From Candidatus Rifleibacteriota bacterium (GTDB lineage Bacteria > Muiribacteriota > Ozemobacteria > Ozemobacterales > Ozemobacteraceae), in the NCBI GenBank assembly GCA_012517355.1, contig JAAYVD010000172.1:1-64000 (forward strand): DNA of 64,000 nt, given 5' to 3'. This document shows positions 27,094 through 36,219 of the stretch, piece after piece; within the stretch, counting starts at the first letter, position 1, and each line of letters starts with the position of its first letter. Below the pieces are notes generated by a model. That model was not told where the DNA came from and ran no database searches. It saw nothing but the letters and a program-made list of their open reading frames with translations. The translations under genes and the position numbers were made by a program.

Positions 27094-30000
27094 TCATTGC
27101 TTGCCCTTGACCAGCTCGAGGCCCTTGAGTGCCTCGGGATGGTTCGGGATGATCTGGAGAGCCTGCTGGTAGGTCCGGGCAGCGGCCGCGAAATCCGAAT
27201 AGGAGCCGTGCTCCTCGGCCACATCGAGCAGGGCCCGCACCGCCTTCTGCCGGAACTCCTTCGCCTTCGGCCCGGCGCCCATCTTTTCGAGTTTTTTCGT
27301 CATTTCCACGATCGCGCCGACGTTGGCAGCCGCCGCCTCTGGCTCGACCATGGCCTCCAGGGCGGCGATCATGCCCGCCTTGTCGGTGGGAAGCGGCTTG
27401 CCCTCGCCGCCGGAGGGGGAGGCAGGGGCGGGAGTCGCGGGCTTGTCGGCGGCCGGGGCGGGCGTGGGGGCCGGCTCCTTGGCGGGGGGAGCGGGCTTGG
27501 GCGGTTCCCCGGCGGGCGGGGCGGCGGGGGTGGTGGGGCCGGAGCCGGCGCCGCCGGGCAGCAGTTGCAATACCCGCGCCACCTGGGGGTGCTTGGGGGA
27601 GAGCAGCCGCGCCTGGTCGATGGCCTGGCGCGCGAGGTCCCAGGACTGGTAGGAGGTGTGTTCCTCGGCGATGTCGACCAGGGCCTTGACCGCGCGTTCG
27701 CGGAAGTCGGCGGCGGCGGCCTTCCCCTTTTTCTTCTCGAGGGCCTTCAGCAGCCCGGCGATCGCGTCGGCCTTGCCGGCCACGTTTTCGGGGGCGGTCA
27801 GGGTCTCGAGTTGCGTGGTGATCTCCTCGGCCGACAGCTTGGGATCGGCCGCCACCACGGCGATGTCGGGCGGGGGCGGCGGGGGAACGGCCTCGCTGCC
27901 CGGCTGGTCGGTCGCGGCCGGCGGCGGTTCGGGCGCGGGCGTCGTGGGGACGCGGTCGGCGAGACGACCGGCCAGCCCCTTGGCTTCGCCCTCCGGGTCG
28001 CCGAGGGAAAGGCTCTGCAGACCCTTGACCAGGCCCAGGGCCTTGGCCGGCTGGTCCGCTTCGAGGCGCCGCGCCTCGGCCAGGTAGCGGGCCCGCACCA
28101 GCGGGGCGACCTGCTGCAGCACGTCCTTCCCTTCCGCCGCCCCGAGGGCCTTGAGTTTGGCGGCCAGGCTCTTGGGGGCCGGTTCGGGGTTGTGCCGGGC
28201 GATCAGGTCCTGCCAGCGGGCGAGGAGACCGGCCTGCCGGGCGGCCCGCCGGGCGGCGAAGGCCTGCTCGGCCTCGGCCCGGCGGGGGTCCTTCGCGGGG
28301 AACAGGCCCAGCGCCCGTTTCTGCAGGGTGGCGAACTCGGCGGCCGACCCGGCCTGGAGGGCCTTGTCCTGCAGCCCTTCCAGGGCCTGGCCGCGGAGCC
28401 GGTCGGCCGCCGCGGGGTCGGCGGCGGCCAGCTTGGCGAGGCGGCCGGCCAGTTCGGGGACGTCACGGGTCAGGATCTCCCCCGCCAGGCGCTCGGTCTC
28501 CAGGCGGTCGCGGGTGGCCGCGTCGGCCCCCGTTGCCAGCCTGGCCAGGCGGGTCTGCAGGTCCTGGCGGTCGGCGTCCAGGTCGTGGTTGTCGGGCGCG
28601 ATGACCTGGATCTCGTCGAGGATGGCCAGGGCCTGGGCCGGCGACGGATCGCGCGTGGCCCGGAAGGCGGCGACGTACCGTTCGCGCAGGGTCTCGAGCC
28701 GCCGGAGTGCCTCCTCCTCACGCTTGAACTCGAAGGCCAGCCGCCGCAGGTCGCCCACCGCCTCGGACACCGAGGCCGGGGGCTCCAGCCGGGCGAGCCG
28801 ACCGTCGAGGCCGGCCTGGAACTCGTCGGCCGCCTGGGCCTGGCGGGCCGTGGCCTCCTCGGCCTGCACCAGTTGTTCGGTCAGCAGCAACTTCTCGGCC
28901 AGTCCGGGCACCCCGCTGGCCATCTGGTCGGCGGCGCGGTAGTGCAAGAGCGCCAGGGTTTTGCTTCCCTTCAGGGCCAGGTCGCCCTCCTGGCTGAACC
29001 GGGCGGCCAGCCGCCCGCGAAGGGAGCGGGCCTGGGTGGCCGCCCCCTGGGCTTCGAGAAGGCGCAGGTTGTCGGCGATCCCGTTGACCGTGAAGGGGCC
29101 GGGAAAGGATGCCAGTCCGGGGTCGAGGGCGGCTTCGAGCATCGCCACCAGGGGGGCGGTGGAAACGGCCGCCCCCTCGGGGCCTGAGCTGGGTGGGACG
29201 ACCGGCGGGGTGGGGGAGGCGACGATCGTGGTCGCCTCGCCGGCCCCGGTGGCGGGAAGGGCAGGCGCGGGGCTGGCGGCAATGGGTTCCGGGCCGGGGC
29301 CGGTGGCGGGCAGCCCGGTCGGCACGGAGATGGACGGAACGGCGGGGGGCAGCCCCGTCAGGGTGGGGGGTGCGGAGGCGGCGGGGAAGGCCGGCCCAGA
29401 CACCAGCCCCGGGGCTGGTTCTCCCGTCGTCTCTGGTCCGGTCTGGGCGGTCGGCGTGGGTTGACCGGTGAGGCCCGTCTGCCCGGGCCCGCCGGCCTGA
29501 CTGGCCTGACCAGTCTGAACCGCCTGACCGGCCGGAGCCGACGCCACCGGGACCGGGCCGCCCCCTGGCTGGGGCCCGGGGCCCGCAGGGCCCAGTCCGG
29601 GCCGGCCCGCCAGGAACCAGATGCCCCCCGCCGCCAGCACGGCGACGGCCGCTCCCAGCCAGGGCTTCCACCCTCCCGTCTGCCGTTCGCGCTCGGCCGT
29701 GTCGAACAGGCTCTTGACGCTCGACTGCCGCTGGCTCAGCCGCCGCCGGCGGGAGCTGGTCGCGGCGTTGCTCTCGTGCTCCCCGGGGCTGGCGAACCCT
29801 TCCAGGGCGGTGAGGATCTCCTCGATCTCCGGCCGGGAAGCCGGCTCCTTGTCGAGCATCCGCTTGACCATGGGCAGGAAGGGCAAAAACAGGCTGCCTT
29901 CGGGCAGCGCGGTCATCGGCAGCGTTGCCTGGATGTGCTGCAGCGCCACGGCCAGGTCGGGGTTGCTGGTGGTGTCGGCCCGGAACGGCGGCTCGCCGAA

Positions 30001-31470
30001 GATGAGTTCCCAGAAGATGATGCCGATCGAGTAGACGTCGGACTTGGCGGTGATCTCCCGCTTGCCGGTGCACTGTTCCGGCGACATGTACTGCGGGGTG
30101 CCGACCGTGGTGCCGGTGCGGGTGAGATGGGCATGCGCCTTGGCGATGCCGAAATCGAAGATCTTCAGCAGCCCTTCCCGGGTCACCATGATGTTGCTCG
30201 GCTTGAGGTCGCGGTGGATGATGTTCTTGCGGTGGCAGGCCTGCAGGCCTTCCAGGAGCTGGATCATCAGGGGCGCCAGGCGGGCGCCGTCCTTGCGCAG
30301 GGCCGCTTTCAGGTCGGACAGCAGCGCCCCGTCGATGTATTCCATGACCAGGAAGGGCCGCTTCGTGGCGCGGTCGGTGCCCGAGGCGTAGATGTTCAGC
30401 ACGTTGGGATGGCCGACCGTGGCCAGCAGCTGGCCCTCCTGCAGGAACCGCTCGACGACGCCGGGAATGGCCATCGTCTCCTCGTTCATCACCTTGATGG
30501 CCACCGTGCGGTTGAGCGTGGTGTCGAGGGCCTTGTAGACCTTGCCCATGCCGCCCGCCCCGACCTCGGCGATGATGCGGTAGATCTCGCCGATCGTCTG
30601 CCCGTCGCCGGTCACCGGGACGTCGCCGGGGCGCAGCCGGTTCAGCTCGCGCTTCAGGTGCTCGATGATGTCGGGGATGGCTGGCCGCTGGTCCGGCTTC
30701 TTGGCCAGGACCCGCCGCAGCAGGTCGAGGAAGGGCCGCCCGGCCGGGGCCGCTTCCAGCTCCTGCCAGGGCGGTTCCTGGTTGAGGTGCTGCAGCGCCA
30801 CCGACAGGCCGGGGTCGGTCGCATCCTTTTCCGCCTCGAAGGGAAGGCGGCCCACCAGGAACTCCCAGAGCATGACCCCCATGGCGTAGATGTCGGAGGC
30901 GGCCGTGATCTCGGTCTTGCCGAGGCACTGCTCGGGCGACATGTAGTGCGGGGTGCCGATCGCCACCCCGGTGCGGGTCATCTTCTGCGAGGTCTTGGCG
31001 ATCCCGAAGTCGACCAGTTTGAGTTGGCCATTCTTGTTGATGAGCACGTTGGCCGGCTTCAGGTCGCGATGGATGACGCCTTTCTGGTGGCAGGCATGGA
31101 TGCCCCCCAGCAACTCGATGCAGTACTGCAGCAGCCGGGCGGGGTCCTTGTGCAGTTCGTCGCGGTGCTCCTCGAGGGTCTGACCCTCGACGAACTCCAT
31201 GACCAGGAAGGGGATGTTGGTCGCGTCATCCACCCCGGCCGCGTAGACCTCGATGATGACCGGGTGCCGGACCATGGCCAGGATGCGGCCCTCGTTGAGG
31301 AACCGCTGGACGACCGACTGGTCCTTGGCGGCGTCGGGGTGCATGATCTTGATCGCCACCTCCCGATGGAGGTTGACGTCGGTGGCCCGGAACACCATGC
31401 CCATCCCGCCCGCCCCCAGGCGGCCGATGATGCGGTAGTTCCTCCCCAGCACCTGATCTTTCTGGAGCAT
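27094..31470 (-). CDS. Receptor Ser/Thr protein kinase with two kinase domains and TPR-like C-terminus
   Basis: A 1458-residue protein. Kinase 1 (about 10-275) has GAGGMG at 19-24, catalytic K41, HRDLKPAN at 133-140 and DFG at 153-155. Kinase 2 (about 295-560) has GAGGMG at 303-308, K325, HRDLKPSN at 418-425 and DFG at 438-440. Both keep the GTPxYMSPEQ activation segment, so both look active. A single membrane helix lies at about 603-620. The extracytoplasmic half starts with a Pro/Ala/Gly-rich linker (about 620-790), then helical repeats; the last two are homologous units of about 80 residues (K-A-L-V-D-I-A-E-E-H and R-A-L-L-D-V-A-E-E-H cores) of TPR type. The ATG at 31470 lies 7 nt after a good -10 box, implying a leaderless message. 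Confidence 0.93.
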   Translation of the reverse strand: MLQKDQVLGRNYRIIGRLGAGGMGMVFRATDVNLHREVAIKIMHPDAAKDQSVVQRFLNEGRILAMVRHPVIIEVYAAGVDDATNIPFLVMEFVEGQTLEEHRDELHKDPARLLQYCIELLGGIHACHQKGVIHRDLKPANVLINKNGQLKLVDFGIAKTSQKMTRTGVAIGTPHYMSPEQCLGKTEITAASDIYAMGVMLWEFLVGRLPFEAEKDATDPGLSVALQHLNQEPPWQELEAAPAGRPFLDLLRRVLAKKPDQRPAIPDIIEHLKRELNRLRPGDVPVTGDGQTIGEIYRIIAEVGAGGMGKVYKALDTTLNRTVAIKVMNEETMAIPGVVERFLQEGQLLATVGHPNVLNIYASGTDRATKRPFLVMEYIDGALLSDLKAALRKDGARLAPLMIQLLEGLQACHRKNIIHRDLKPSNIMVTREGLLKIFDFGIAKAHAHLTRTGTTVGTPQYMSPEQCTGKREITAKSDVYSIGIIFWELIFGEPPFRADTTSNPDLAVALQHIQATLPMTALPEGSLFLPFLPMVKRMLDKEPASRPEIEEILTALEGFASPGEHESNAATSSRRRRLSQRQSSVKSLFDTAERERQTGGWKPWLGAAVAVLAAGGIWFLAGRPGLGPAGPGPQPGGGPVPVASAPAGQAVQTGQASQAGGPGQTGLTGQPTPTAQTGPETTGEPAPGLVSGPAFPAASAPPTLTGLPPAVPSISVPTGLPATGPGPEPIAASPAPALPATGAGEATTIVASPTPPVVPPSSGPEGAAVSTAPLVAMLEAALDPGLASFPGPFTVNGIADNLRLLEAQGAATQARSLRGRLAARFSQEGDLALKGSKTLALLHYRAADQMASGVPGLAEKLLLTEQLVQAEEATARQAQAADEFQAGLDGRLARLEPPASVSEAVGDLRRLAFEFKREEEALRRLETLRERYVAAFRATRDPSPAQALAILDEIQVIAPDNHDLDADRQDLQTRLARLATGADAATRDRLETERLAGEILTRDVPELAGRLAKLAAADPAAADRLRGQALEGLQDKALQAGSAAEFATLQKRALGLFPAKDPRRAEAEQAFAARRAARQAGLLARWQDLIARHNPEPAPKSLAAKLKALGAAEGKDVLQQVAPLVRARYLAEARRLEADQPAKALGLVKGLQSLSLGDPEGEAKGLAGRLADRVPTTPAPEPPPAATDQPGSEAVPPPPPPDIAVVAADPKLSAEEITTQLETLTAPENVAGKADAIAGLLKALEKKKGKAAAADFRERAVKALVDIAEEHTSYQSWDLARQAIDQARLLSPKHPQVARVLQLLPGGAGSGPTTPAAPPAGEPPKPAPPAKEPAPTPAPAADKPATPAPASPSGGEGKPLPTDKAGMIAALEAMVEPEAAAANVGAIVEMTKKLEKMGAGPKAKEFRQKAVRALLDVAEEHGSYSDFAAAARTYQQALQIIPNHPEALKGLELVKGKQ

Positions 31471-31477
31471 GGTTGCT

Positions 31478-31506
31478 ACTGTACCCATTCCCCTGGAGGC
31501 CGTCAA
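31478..31506 (-). promoter_or_regulatory. Sigma70 promoter giving a leaderless kinase mRNA
   Basis: On the minus strand TTGACG (31506-31501), a 17-bp spacer and TACAGT (31483-31478). Only 7 nt separate the -10 from the ATG at 31470, so the predicted transcription start is at or next to the A of the ATG. No Shine-Dalgarno is present, which fits. Confidence 0.7.
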
Positions 31507-31750
31507 GATTCCCGATGGTGGGGGGTCACGCGGGAGGGTTCGTGAAGAAAGGTGACGCAGAAGGCTGAGAGGATGGCCCTCTGTTCCGGAGAGGCGCCCA
31601 GGCGGCCCATTCCCCCCGCTGGATGGTGACGGGGGAACAAACGGTCAGATCCGAGAAGCCCGCGCCCTCGGCATTGAAAGCATTTGCCCTGGCCCGTTCC
31701 GCCATGCCTCGGGAGAAGCCGGGCCTTCCGGTTCTCGTCGTGCCCCCTTC
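31507..31750. other. Intergenic region without recognised features
   Basis: The 360 bp between the divergent kinase and M30-like genes carry the two promoters annotated at its ends. The middle holds no supported gene, RNA or repeat; open frames through it have no ribosome binding site and no recognisable product. Confidence 0.5.
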
Positions 31751-31779
31751 TGGCCATCCTGGGTCGTGGGTGTTATACT
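31751..31779 (+). promoter_or_regulatory. Promoter for the M30-like lipoprotein gene
   Basis: TGGCCA at 31751-31756 and TATACT at 31774-31779 with a 17-bp spacer. The leader of about 45 nt contains a hairpin (ACCGGCC/GGCCGGT with a 7-nt loop) before the AAAGGA ribosome binding site. Confidence 0.55.
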
Positions 31780-31832
31780 GGCACCGGCCGGCTGCAGGCC
31801 GGTCCAACTGAACTTCGAAAGGAAACTCCTGC

Positions 31833-33386
31833 ATGCCGCGAACCTCGCGTGCCGTCCTCCTCATGTCACTCCTCGCCCTGGTAACCCTGACCACCCTCGG
31901 TTGCGGGGGCGGCGGCGGCGGCGGTGGTGGAACCACCGCCATCGTCGAGGCCCCCATCGACCTGAGCGGCCTCGCCCAGCCGTCATCCTTCTCCTCTTCG
32001 GGATTTCCCGTGACCCAGAGCACGGTCACCATTCCTTCGTTTCCGAACACCGCCCGGTCGGCGACCGTCTTCGTCAACCCCCGCACCAGCGGGTCGGCCG
32101 GCCAGTTGGGCGCGACGCTCGGCACGGTGGCCAGCCTGCGGGCGGCCGCCCGCCCGTCGGCGAACGGGCCCGGCCTCCAGGAGGCCCCTGGCGCCGCCGT
32201 CCAGCGGTGGCTGCGCGCCCAGGAGGCGGCCATGCCGCCCGTCACCGCCGGCCGACCCCGCGGGAGCCTCGCCGCCGCCCCCCGGGCCGTCGTCGTCGGG
32301 GAGCAGACCACCTTCCAACTGCCTGCCACCAAGACCCCCACCACGGTCACCGCCGTCTGCCGCAAGATCACTCCCCTGCCCGGCGGGACGGGCAACGTCT
32401 GCTTCTTCCTCGACACTTCCGATTCCTACAACACCACCACCCAGAATCTGATCAACACGCTTTCCACCTATTGGACCGACCAGATCTACGGCAAGGTGCG
32501 GTCGGTGTTCGGGGCCGAACCCGGCGCCGAGTTCAACGGGGTGGCGCTGGGCAACGACATCACCGTCCTGATCACCTCGAAGCTCCTGGCCATCGATCCC
32601 ACCCTCGCCGGCTTTTTCTATTCGGGCGACTTGTACCAGGCCTCGTCCGTCCAGGGCGGCGTCTCCAACGAGCGGAAGATGTTCTACATCACCCGCAACG
32701 CCGAACTGACCGACATCACCATCGCCAGCACCATGGCCCACGAGTTCCAGCACATGGTCAACTTCTACCAGCGCAAACTGAACGGCCTGGAGGAGGCGGT
32801 CTGGCTGAACGAGGCCATGTCGGGTTACTCCGAGCACGTCTGCGGCTTCAGCGCCGCGGTCAACAACCAGTCAAAGGCCCTGCAGATCAACATGTATTTC
32901 GAGGCCACGACCATGCCGGCCACCTCGTTGACCGAGTGGGCCGAGACCCACGCCCAGTACGGTCTCGTCTACATGTTTGGCACCTGGCTCGGCTCGCGGT
33001 TTTCCCCCAACAAGGACGGCACCGTCTCCTCGTTGCTCGCTTCCCGGGCGGTCGGGGAGAACGCCGTCGCCGCCTTCACCGGAACCTCTTTCGAGAAGGC
33101 CATCTCCCAGTTCTTCGTGGCCCTCTACGTGAACAACCAGAGTGACGCGGTATACGGCATCCCGGGCCTCGACCTGAAGGGAACCTTCGTCTATGGCTCC
33201 GGCCTGGCGGACGTGACCCTCACCGGCCCGCAACCCCCGGTCGTCCAGAGCGGGTTCCCCTACAACACCGGGTCGGTCTCGCTCGCCCCGCGGGCCGCCT
33301 TCGCCGTCGAACTCTCGCAAGGGAACGGCTCGGCCCTGACCCTGAACTTCGCGGGTGGGGCCTCGGCCTTCGAAATGCACAAGTAG
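31833..33386 (+). CDS. M30-like zinc metallopeptidase lipoprotein
   Basis: A 517-residue exported protein. The N-terminus is a lipoprotein signal (LLALVTLTTLGC lipobox) followed by a Gly-run (GGGGGGGGG) as a flexible tether. The catalytic motif HEFQH has H303, E304 and H307, with a downstream W-L-N-E-A-M-S-G-Y-S-E segment whose E327 is the likely third zinc ligand, the arrangement of the M30 (hyicolysin) type. A D-T-S-D-S-Y-N segment near residue 195 also resembles that family. The C-terminal 90 residues are beta-rich. AAAGGA precedes the ATG. It is a monocistronic unit with its own promoter and terminator. Substrate unknown. Confidence 0.8.
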   Translation: MPRTSRAVLLMSLLALVTLTTLGCGGGGGGGGGTTAIVEAPIDLSGLAQPSSFSSSGFPVTQSTVTIPSFPNTARSATVFVNPRTSGSAGQLGATLGTVASLRAAARPSANGPGLQEAPGAAVQRWLRAQEAAMPPVTAGRPRGSLAAAPRAVVVGEQTTFQLPATKTPTTVTAVCRKITPLPGGTGNVCFFLDTSDSYNTTTQNLINTLSTYWTDQIYGKVRSVFGAEPGAEFNGVALGNDITVLITSKLLAIDPTLAGFFYSGDLYQASSVQGGVSNERKMFYITRNAELTDITIASTMAHEFQHMVNFYQRKLNGLEEAVWLNEAMSGYSEHVCGFSAAVNNQSKALQINMYFEATTMPATSLTEWAETHAQYGLVYMFGTWLGSRFSPNKDGTVSSLLASRAVGENAVAAFTGTSFEKAISQFFVALYVNNQSDAVYGIPGLDLKGTFVYGSGLADVTLTGPQPPVVQSGFPYNTGSVSLAPRAAFAVELSQGNGSALTLNFAGGASAFEMHK

Positions 33387-33420
33387 AAGGCGAACCACCC
33401 CGTCTTTCCCTGCCCATTCC

Positions 33421-33460
33421 CCGCCCGGCCGGCTCCCAAAGCCCGCCGGGCGGTCCTTTT
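33421..33460 (+). terminator. Rho-independent terminator
   Basis: Perfect 9-bp stem CCGCCCGGC / GCCGGGCGG with a 15-nt loop, followed by TCCTTTTC, 34 bp after the metallopeptidase stop. Confidence 0.85.
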
Positions 33461-33544
33461 CTCGGGCGAATGCCACCGGAAGGGGAAATGGTGAAGCCAG
33501 AGGGGAAAAGGCCCTATTTCCTTCTTTTTCTTTGTTTTTTCTCA

Positions 33545-33670
33545 ATCTTACAATGGCGCAGCCAGCCTTCGACCCGGTGGTCCGATCGGTGCAATCCGTT
33601 CGCCCCTTCTCCCCCTTCTCCCGTTCCCCTTTTGCCTTTGCCCTCTCCCTTTTCTTCCTTGAAGTTCCGT
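33545..33670. repeat. Possible diverged family C pyrimidine-rich element
   Basis: A locally AT-richer, pyrimidine-rich stretch (runs of CTTCTCCC, TTTTGCC) with a GATCGGTGCAATCCGTTCGCC segment reminiscent of the copies at 51.5 and 55.1 kb. The match is weak and could be chance. It fills the gap between two convergent genes. Confidence 0.35.
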
Positions 33671-33703
33671 CCCGTACGGCCCTCCAGAAATCACCGCTCG
33701 CCG

Positions 33704-34690
33704 TCAGGGCAGGGTCACCACCATTCCCGGACCCTTCTTGCGCGCCTCGAAGAGGGCGGACTGCACCCGCCAGACGAGATCGTCGATGTGCTCCTGTGGA
33801 TGCATCGGGGTCACGCCGATCGCGCACGAGGTGACGATGCGACGGTCGGTGAAGTCCTTTGCCGCCAGGGTCTTGCGGAACCGCTTCATGACCGTCTCGG
33901 CGTCATGGACCGGGGTGTTGGGCATGTAGGCGATGAACTCGTCGGTGCCAGCCACCCCCACCACATCGATTCCACGCAGGCACGCCTTGAGTTCCTCGGC
34001 CACCCCCACCAGCACATCCTGGGCCCGTTCGGTCCCGTGCAGGTTGAGGATCTGCTTGAAATTGTCCATGTCGAGCAGGATCACCGTGAGGGGCCAGTCG
34101 AACCGCTGGCACTTCCCCATCTCCTCGCTCAGCTTGTGCAAGAAGAAGGTGTTGCACAGCAGTCCGGTGACGGGGTCGAACCGGCGCAGTTCGGCCAGGG
34201 CCTTGAGATGGTCCTCGCGTTCCAGCACCATCGCCACCGCCCCGCCCACCGCCAGGAAGAAGTTCTTGACGTTGACGTCCACCGGGAAGGCCTCGTCGAA
34301 ATAGCTGGCCAGGAAGCCCACGGTGCGGCCACCATGCGCCACGCGGGTGGCCAGCGCCAGGGCGTAGTCCTTCTCCAGGAACAGTTCCCGGTAATCTTCG
34401 GCCGGGGAGTCCTTGGAAACCACCACCAGAGGGTCGGCATAGAACAGCCGCCCGATCAGATTGTTGCCGACGCTGCGCCGGAACTCGCAGCTGGACTGGC
34501 GGAAAACGTCCTTGCAGTGGACCGCCTCGAGATAGTCGGTGGCCGGATTCTTCAAGGCGATCATCGAATGCCGGGCGTGCAGGTGGGTCTTGAGGCACTC
34601 GAAGATCTTCTGGATGATCCGGGTGGCTGACTGTTCGGTGGTGATTCCGTCCAGGGCGTGGCACAACGCGGTCAGCAGGCGCTCTTTCAT
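33704..34690 (-). CDS. GAF-like protein with degenerate GGDEF domain
   Basis: A 328-residue soluble protein. Residues about 15-165 resemble a GAF-type sensor domain (A-V-H-C-K-D-V-F, then V-G-F-L-A-S-Y-F). Residues about 170-325 are a GGDEF domain: D-P-V-T-G-L-L-C-N near its start, L-L-D-M-D-N-F-K-Q and H-G-T-E-R as in active enzymes, but the signature reads GTDEF, with the second glycine replaced by threonine. No I-site RxxD is evident. It may be a weak or inactive cyclase, or a GTP-binding receptor. The ATG at 34690 follows GGAGGGAG. It is transcribed alone from the promoter at 34758. Confidence 0.85.
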   Translation of the reverse strand: MKERLLTALCHALDGITTEQSATRIIQKIFECLKTHLHARHSMIALKNPATDYLEAVHCKDVFRQSSCEFRRSVGNNLIGRLFYADPLVVVSKDSPAEDYRELFLEKDYALALATRVAHGGRTVGFLASYFDEAFPVDVNVKNFFLAVGGAVAMVLEREDHLKALAELRRFDPVTGLLCNTFFLHKLSEEMGKCQRFDWPLTVILLDMDNFKQILNLHGTERAQDVLVGVAEELKACLRGIDVVGVAGTDEFIAYMPNTPVHDAETVMKRFRKTLAAKDFTDRRIVTSCAIGVTPMHPQEHIDDLVWRVQSALFEARKKGPGMVVTLP

Positions 34691-34757
34691 GGGGTCTCCC
34701 TCCTTTTTGGCGGGTCGCGCCGCCGGTTCCCGTCGGCGCCCAGATCCTCTCACCATG

Positions 34758-34786
34758 AATATAGCCCGTTCCCGCACCCCCGGCAA
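34758..34786 (-). promoter_or_regulatory. Promoter for the GAF-GGDEF gene
   Basis: Minus strand TTGCCG (34786-34781), 17-bp spacer, TATATT (34763-34758). The start codon lies about 68 nt downstream. Confidence 0.65.
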
Positions 34787-35091
34787 GCCGCGGAGTTGCC
34801 GCGGAGGTGCGGTGGGGTTTCCGGTGGTCCCGGCGAAGGGCTCCCGTCCCCGCACCAGCGAGGGAGGGCCTTCCATCCCGACCTCCAAAGAGGGCCGGAT
34901 GGGGTCCTTCCTGCAGGCCGGGGCCCCTTTTTTTGGGGGGGGAAAGGAGCCTTCCTCAGCCGCCGCGTGCCTCAGCCGAGGAGAGACAATCCTTCCCCCA
35001 CCACCGCCCAGCCCGGGAATGGCATTCCAGCCGACCTCCACGGAACGCCTGCGCGGACCTTACTGCCCGCGGGCACCCCCGCCCGGCCTGG
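34787..35091. other. Intergenic region with C4-T7-G8 homopolymer run
   Basis: Downstream of the CvpA-like gene. The only notable structure is CCCC-TTTTTTT-GGGGGGGG at about 34924-34942, a hairpin-capable homopolymer cluster that may help end minus-strand transcription. No gene is supported. Confidence 0.45.
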
Positions 35092-36033
35092 TCAGCGAAC
35101 GGGTGGAACCGCCCCCGGGCCGGTTCCGGCCCCGGGAACCAGCCCCTGCCGCAGCAGGCGCGCCACCTCGTGCAAGTCGATGCCGCCGGCCAGCCGCACG
35201 AGTTCGCCGTCTGAAAGGAGGGCCCGGACCTTGGGGTGCTGCAGCAGGGCCAGGGGATCGCCCTTTTCGGCCAGGGCCCGCAATTCGGGGTCGTTGGCCG
35301 CTTCCTGCAGTCTCGGATGCCCCGTCACCGGTGCGAACTGGCGGGTCAAGGCCTCCCGGTCGACGCGGGAGGGATCGAATCCGCGCCGCATCTCCTGGGC
35401 CACCCTGGCCAGCTCGATCGCCCCCGAAGCCGAGGGGGGAACCAGCGGCCCGATCACCTGCCCGACCAGCAGAGGGGCGAGCGGCCGGGGCCCGCCCGGG
35501 CCGCCCGCTCCGGCCGATGTATCAAGCAGGGCCAGGGCGAACCCGACGATGCCGACCAGGAGCACCCCCTCGGCCGCGCCCAGGACCAACCCCAACGCGC
35601 GCATGGCCGGGCCCGGCAGGCGGCTCCGGTCTCGGCACAGGTATTTCAGGAGGGCCAACCCCAGGTAGGTGAACAAAAAGCCCGCGTAGAAGCCGAAAAC
35701 GCCTCCCAGCAGTCCCGGGAACCCGAACAGGCCCGCGAAGAAGTCCTTTCCGAGGTAGCCCACCGCCACCCCGCCGGCCAGCTGGGCGATCGACAGCAGC
35801 TCCCACAGGCCGCCGTCCAGCGAGGCCTTCCAGCCGAAATACAGGGCGGTGGCCATCGTGGCGAGGTTCAGCGGCTCCGTCACCGAGGGGAACTCTGACC
35901 AGCGGGCGGCGATCAACCCGAGGGTGGCCAGCCAGGCGAACGTGACGACCGGCTCGAACCGCGACTGCCTGACCTCGGAGGGGTCGATGGCGGGCGGCGG
36001 GGCAGAGGGGCGGGGATCGGTGGCCGACGTCAT
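35092..36033 (-). CDS. CvpA-like integral membrane protein
   Basis: A 313-residue protein with about five membrane helices in residues 28-190: F-A-W-L-A-T-L-G-L, S-I-A-Q-L-A-G-G-V-A-V-G-Y, G-F-Y-A-G-F-L-F-T-Y, and L-G-L-V-L-G-A-A-E-G-V-L-L. The last, a Gly-rich helix after a short basic loop, is the part most like CvpA (colicin V production) proteins. The C-terminal 110 residues are soluble and helical. GGAGGG precedes the ATG at 36033. The gene follows rseP after 187 bp containing a family A repeat, so co-transcription with the rseP operon is doubtful. CvpA relation is plausible, not certain. Confidence 0.6.
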   Translation of the reverse strand: MTSATDPRPSAPPPAIDPSEVRQSRFEPVVTFAWLATLGLIAARWSEFPSVTEPLNLATMATALYFGWKASLDGGLWELLSIAQLAGGVAVGYLGKDFFAGLFGFPGLLGGVFGFYAGFLFTYLGLALLKYLCRDRSRLPGPAMRALGLVLGAAEGVLLVGIVGFALALLDTSAGAGGPGGPRPLAPLLVGQVIGPLVPPSASGAIELARVAQEMRRGFDPSRVDREALTRQFAPVTGHPRLQEAANDPELRALAEKGDPLALLQHPKVRALLSDGELVRLAGGIDLHEVARLLRQGLVPGAGTGPGAVPPVR

Positions 36034-36087
36034 GTCATCCCTCCGCGGTGGCCGACCTGGTCTCTGCAGCGGCGGGACATGGGTCGG

Positions 36088-36172
36088 GAACCGACCGGCA
36101 CGAGGTCGGCCATACCCCTTTGCCGCCACGGATGGCGGCGCGAAACGCCCGTTTCGCGCGAAGCGAAGGGGT
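36088..36172. repeat. Family A palindromic repeat, one unit
   Basis: One well-conserved unit (CCGACCGGCACGAGGTCGG, GCCGCCACGGATGGCGGC, GCGCGAAACGCCCGTTTCGCGC) 48 bp after the rseP stop codon. Confidence 0.9.
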
Positions 36173-36219
36173 CGTCCCGGGGCCGGGCCGGGGAAGCGGG
36201 GCGCGGGCGGCCATGCCGG

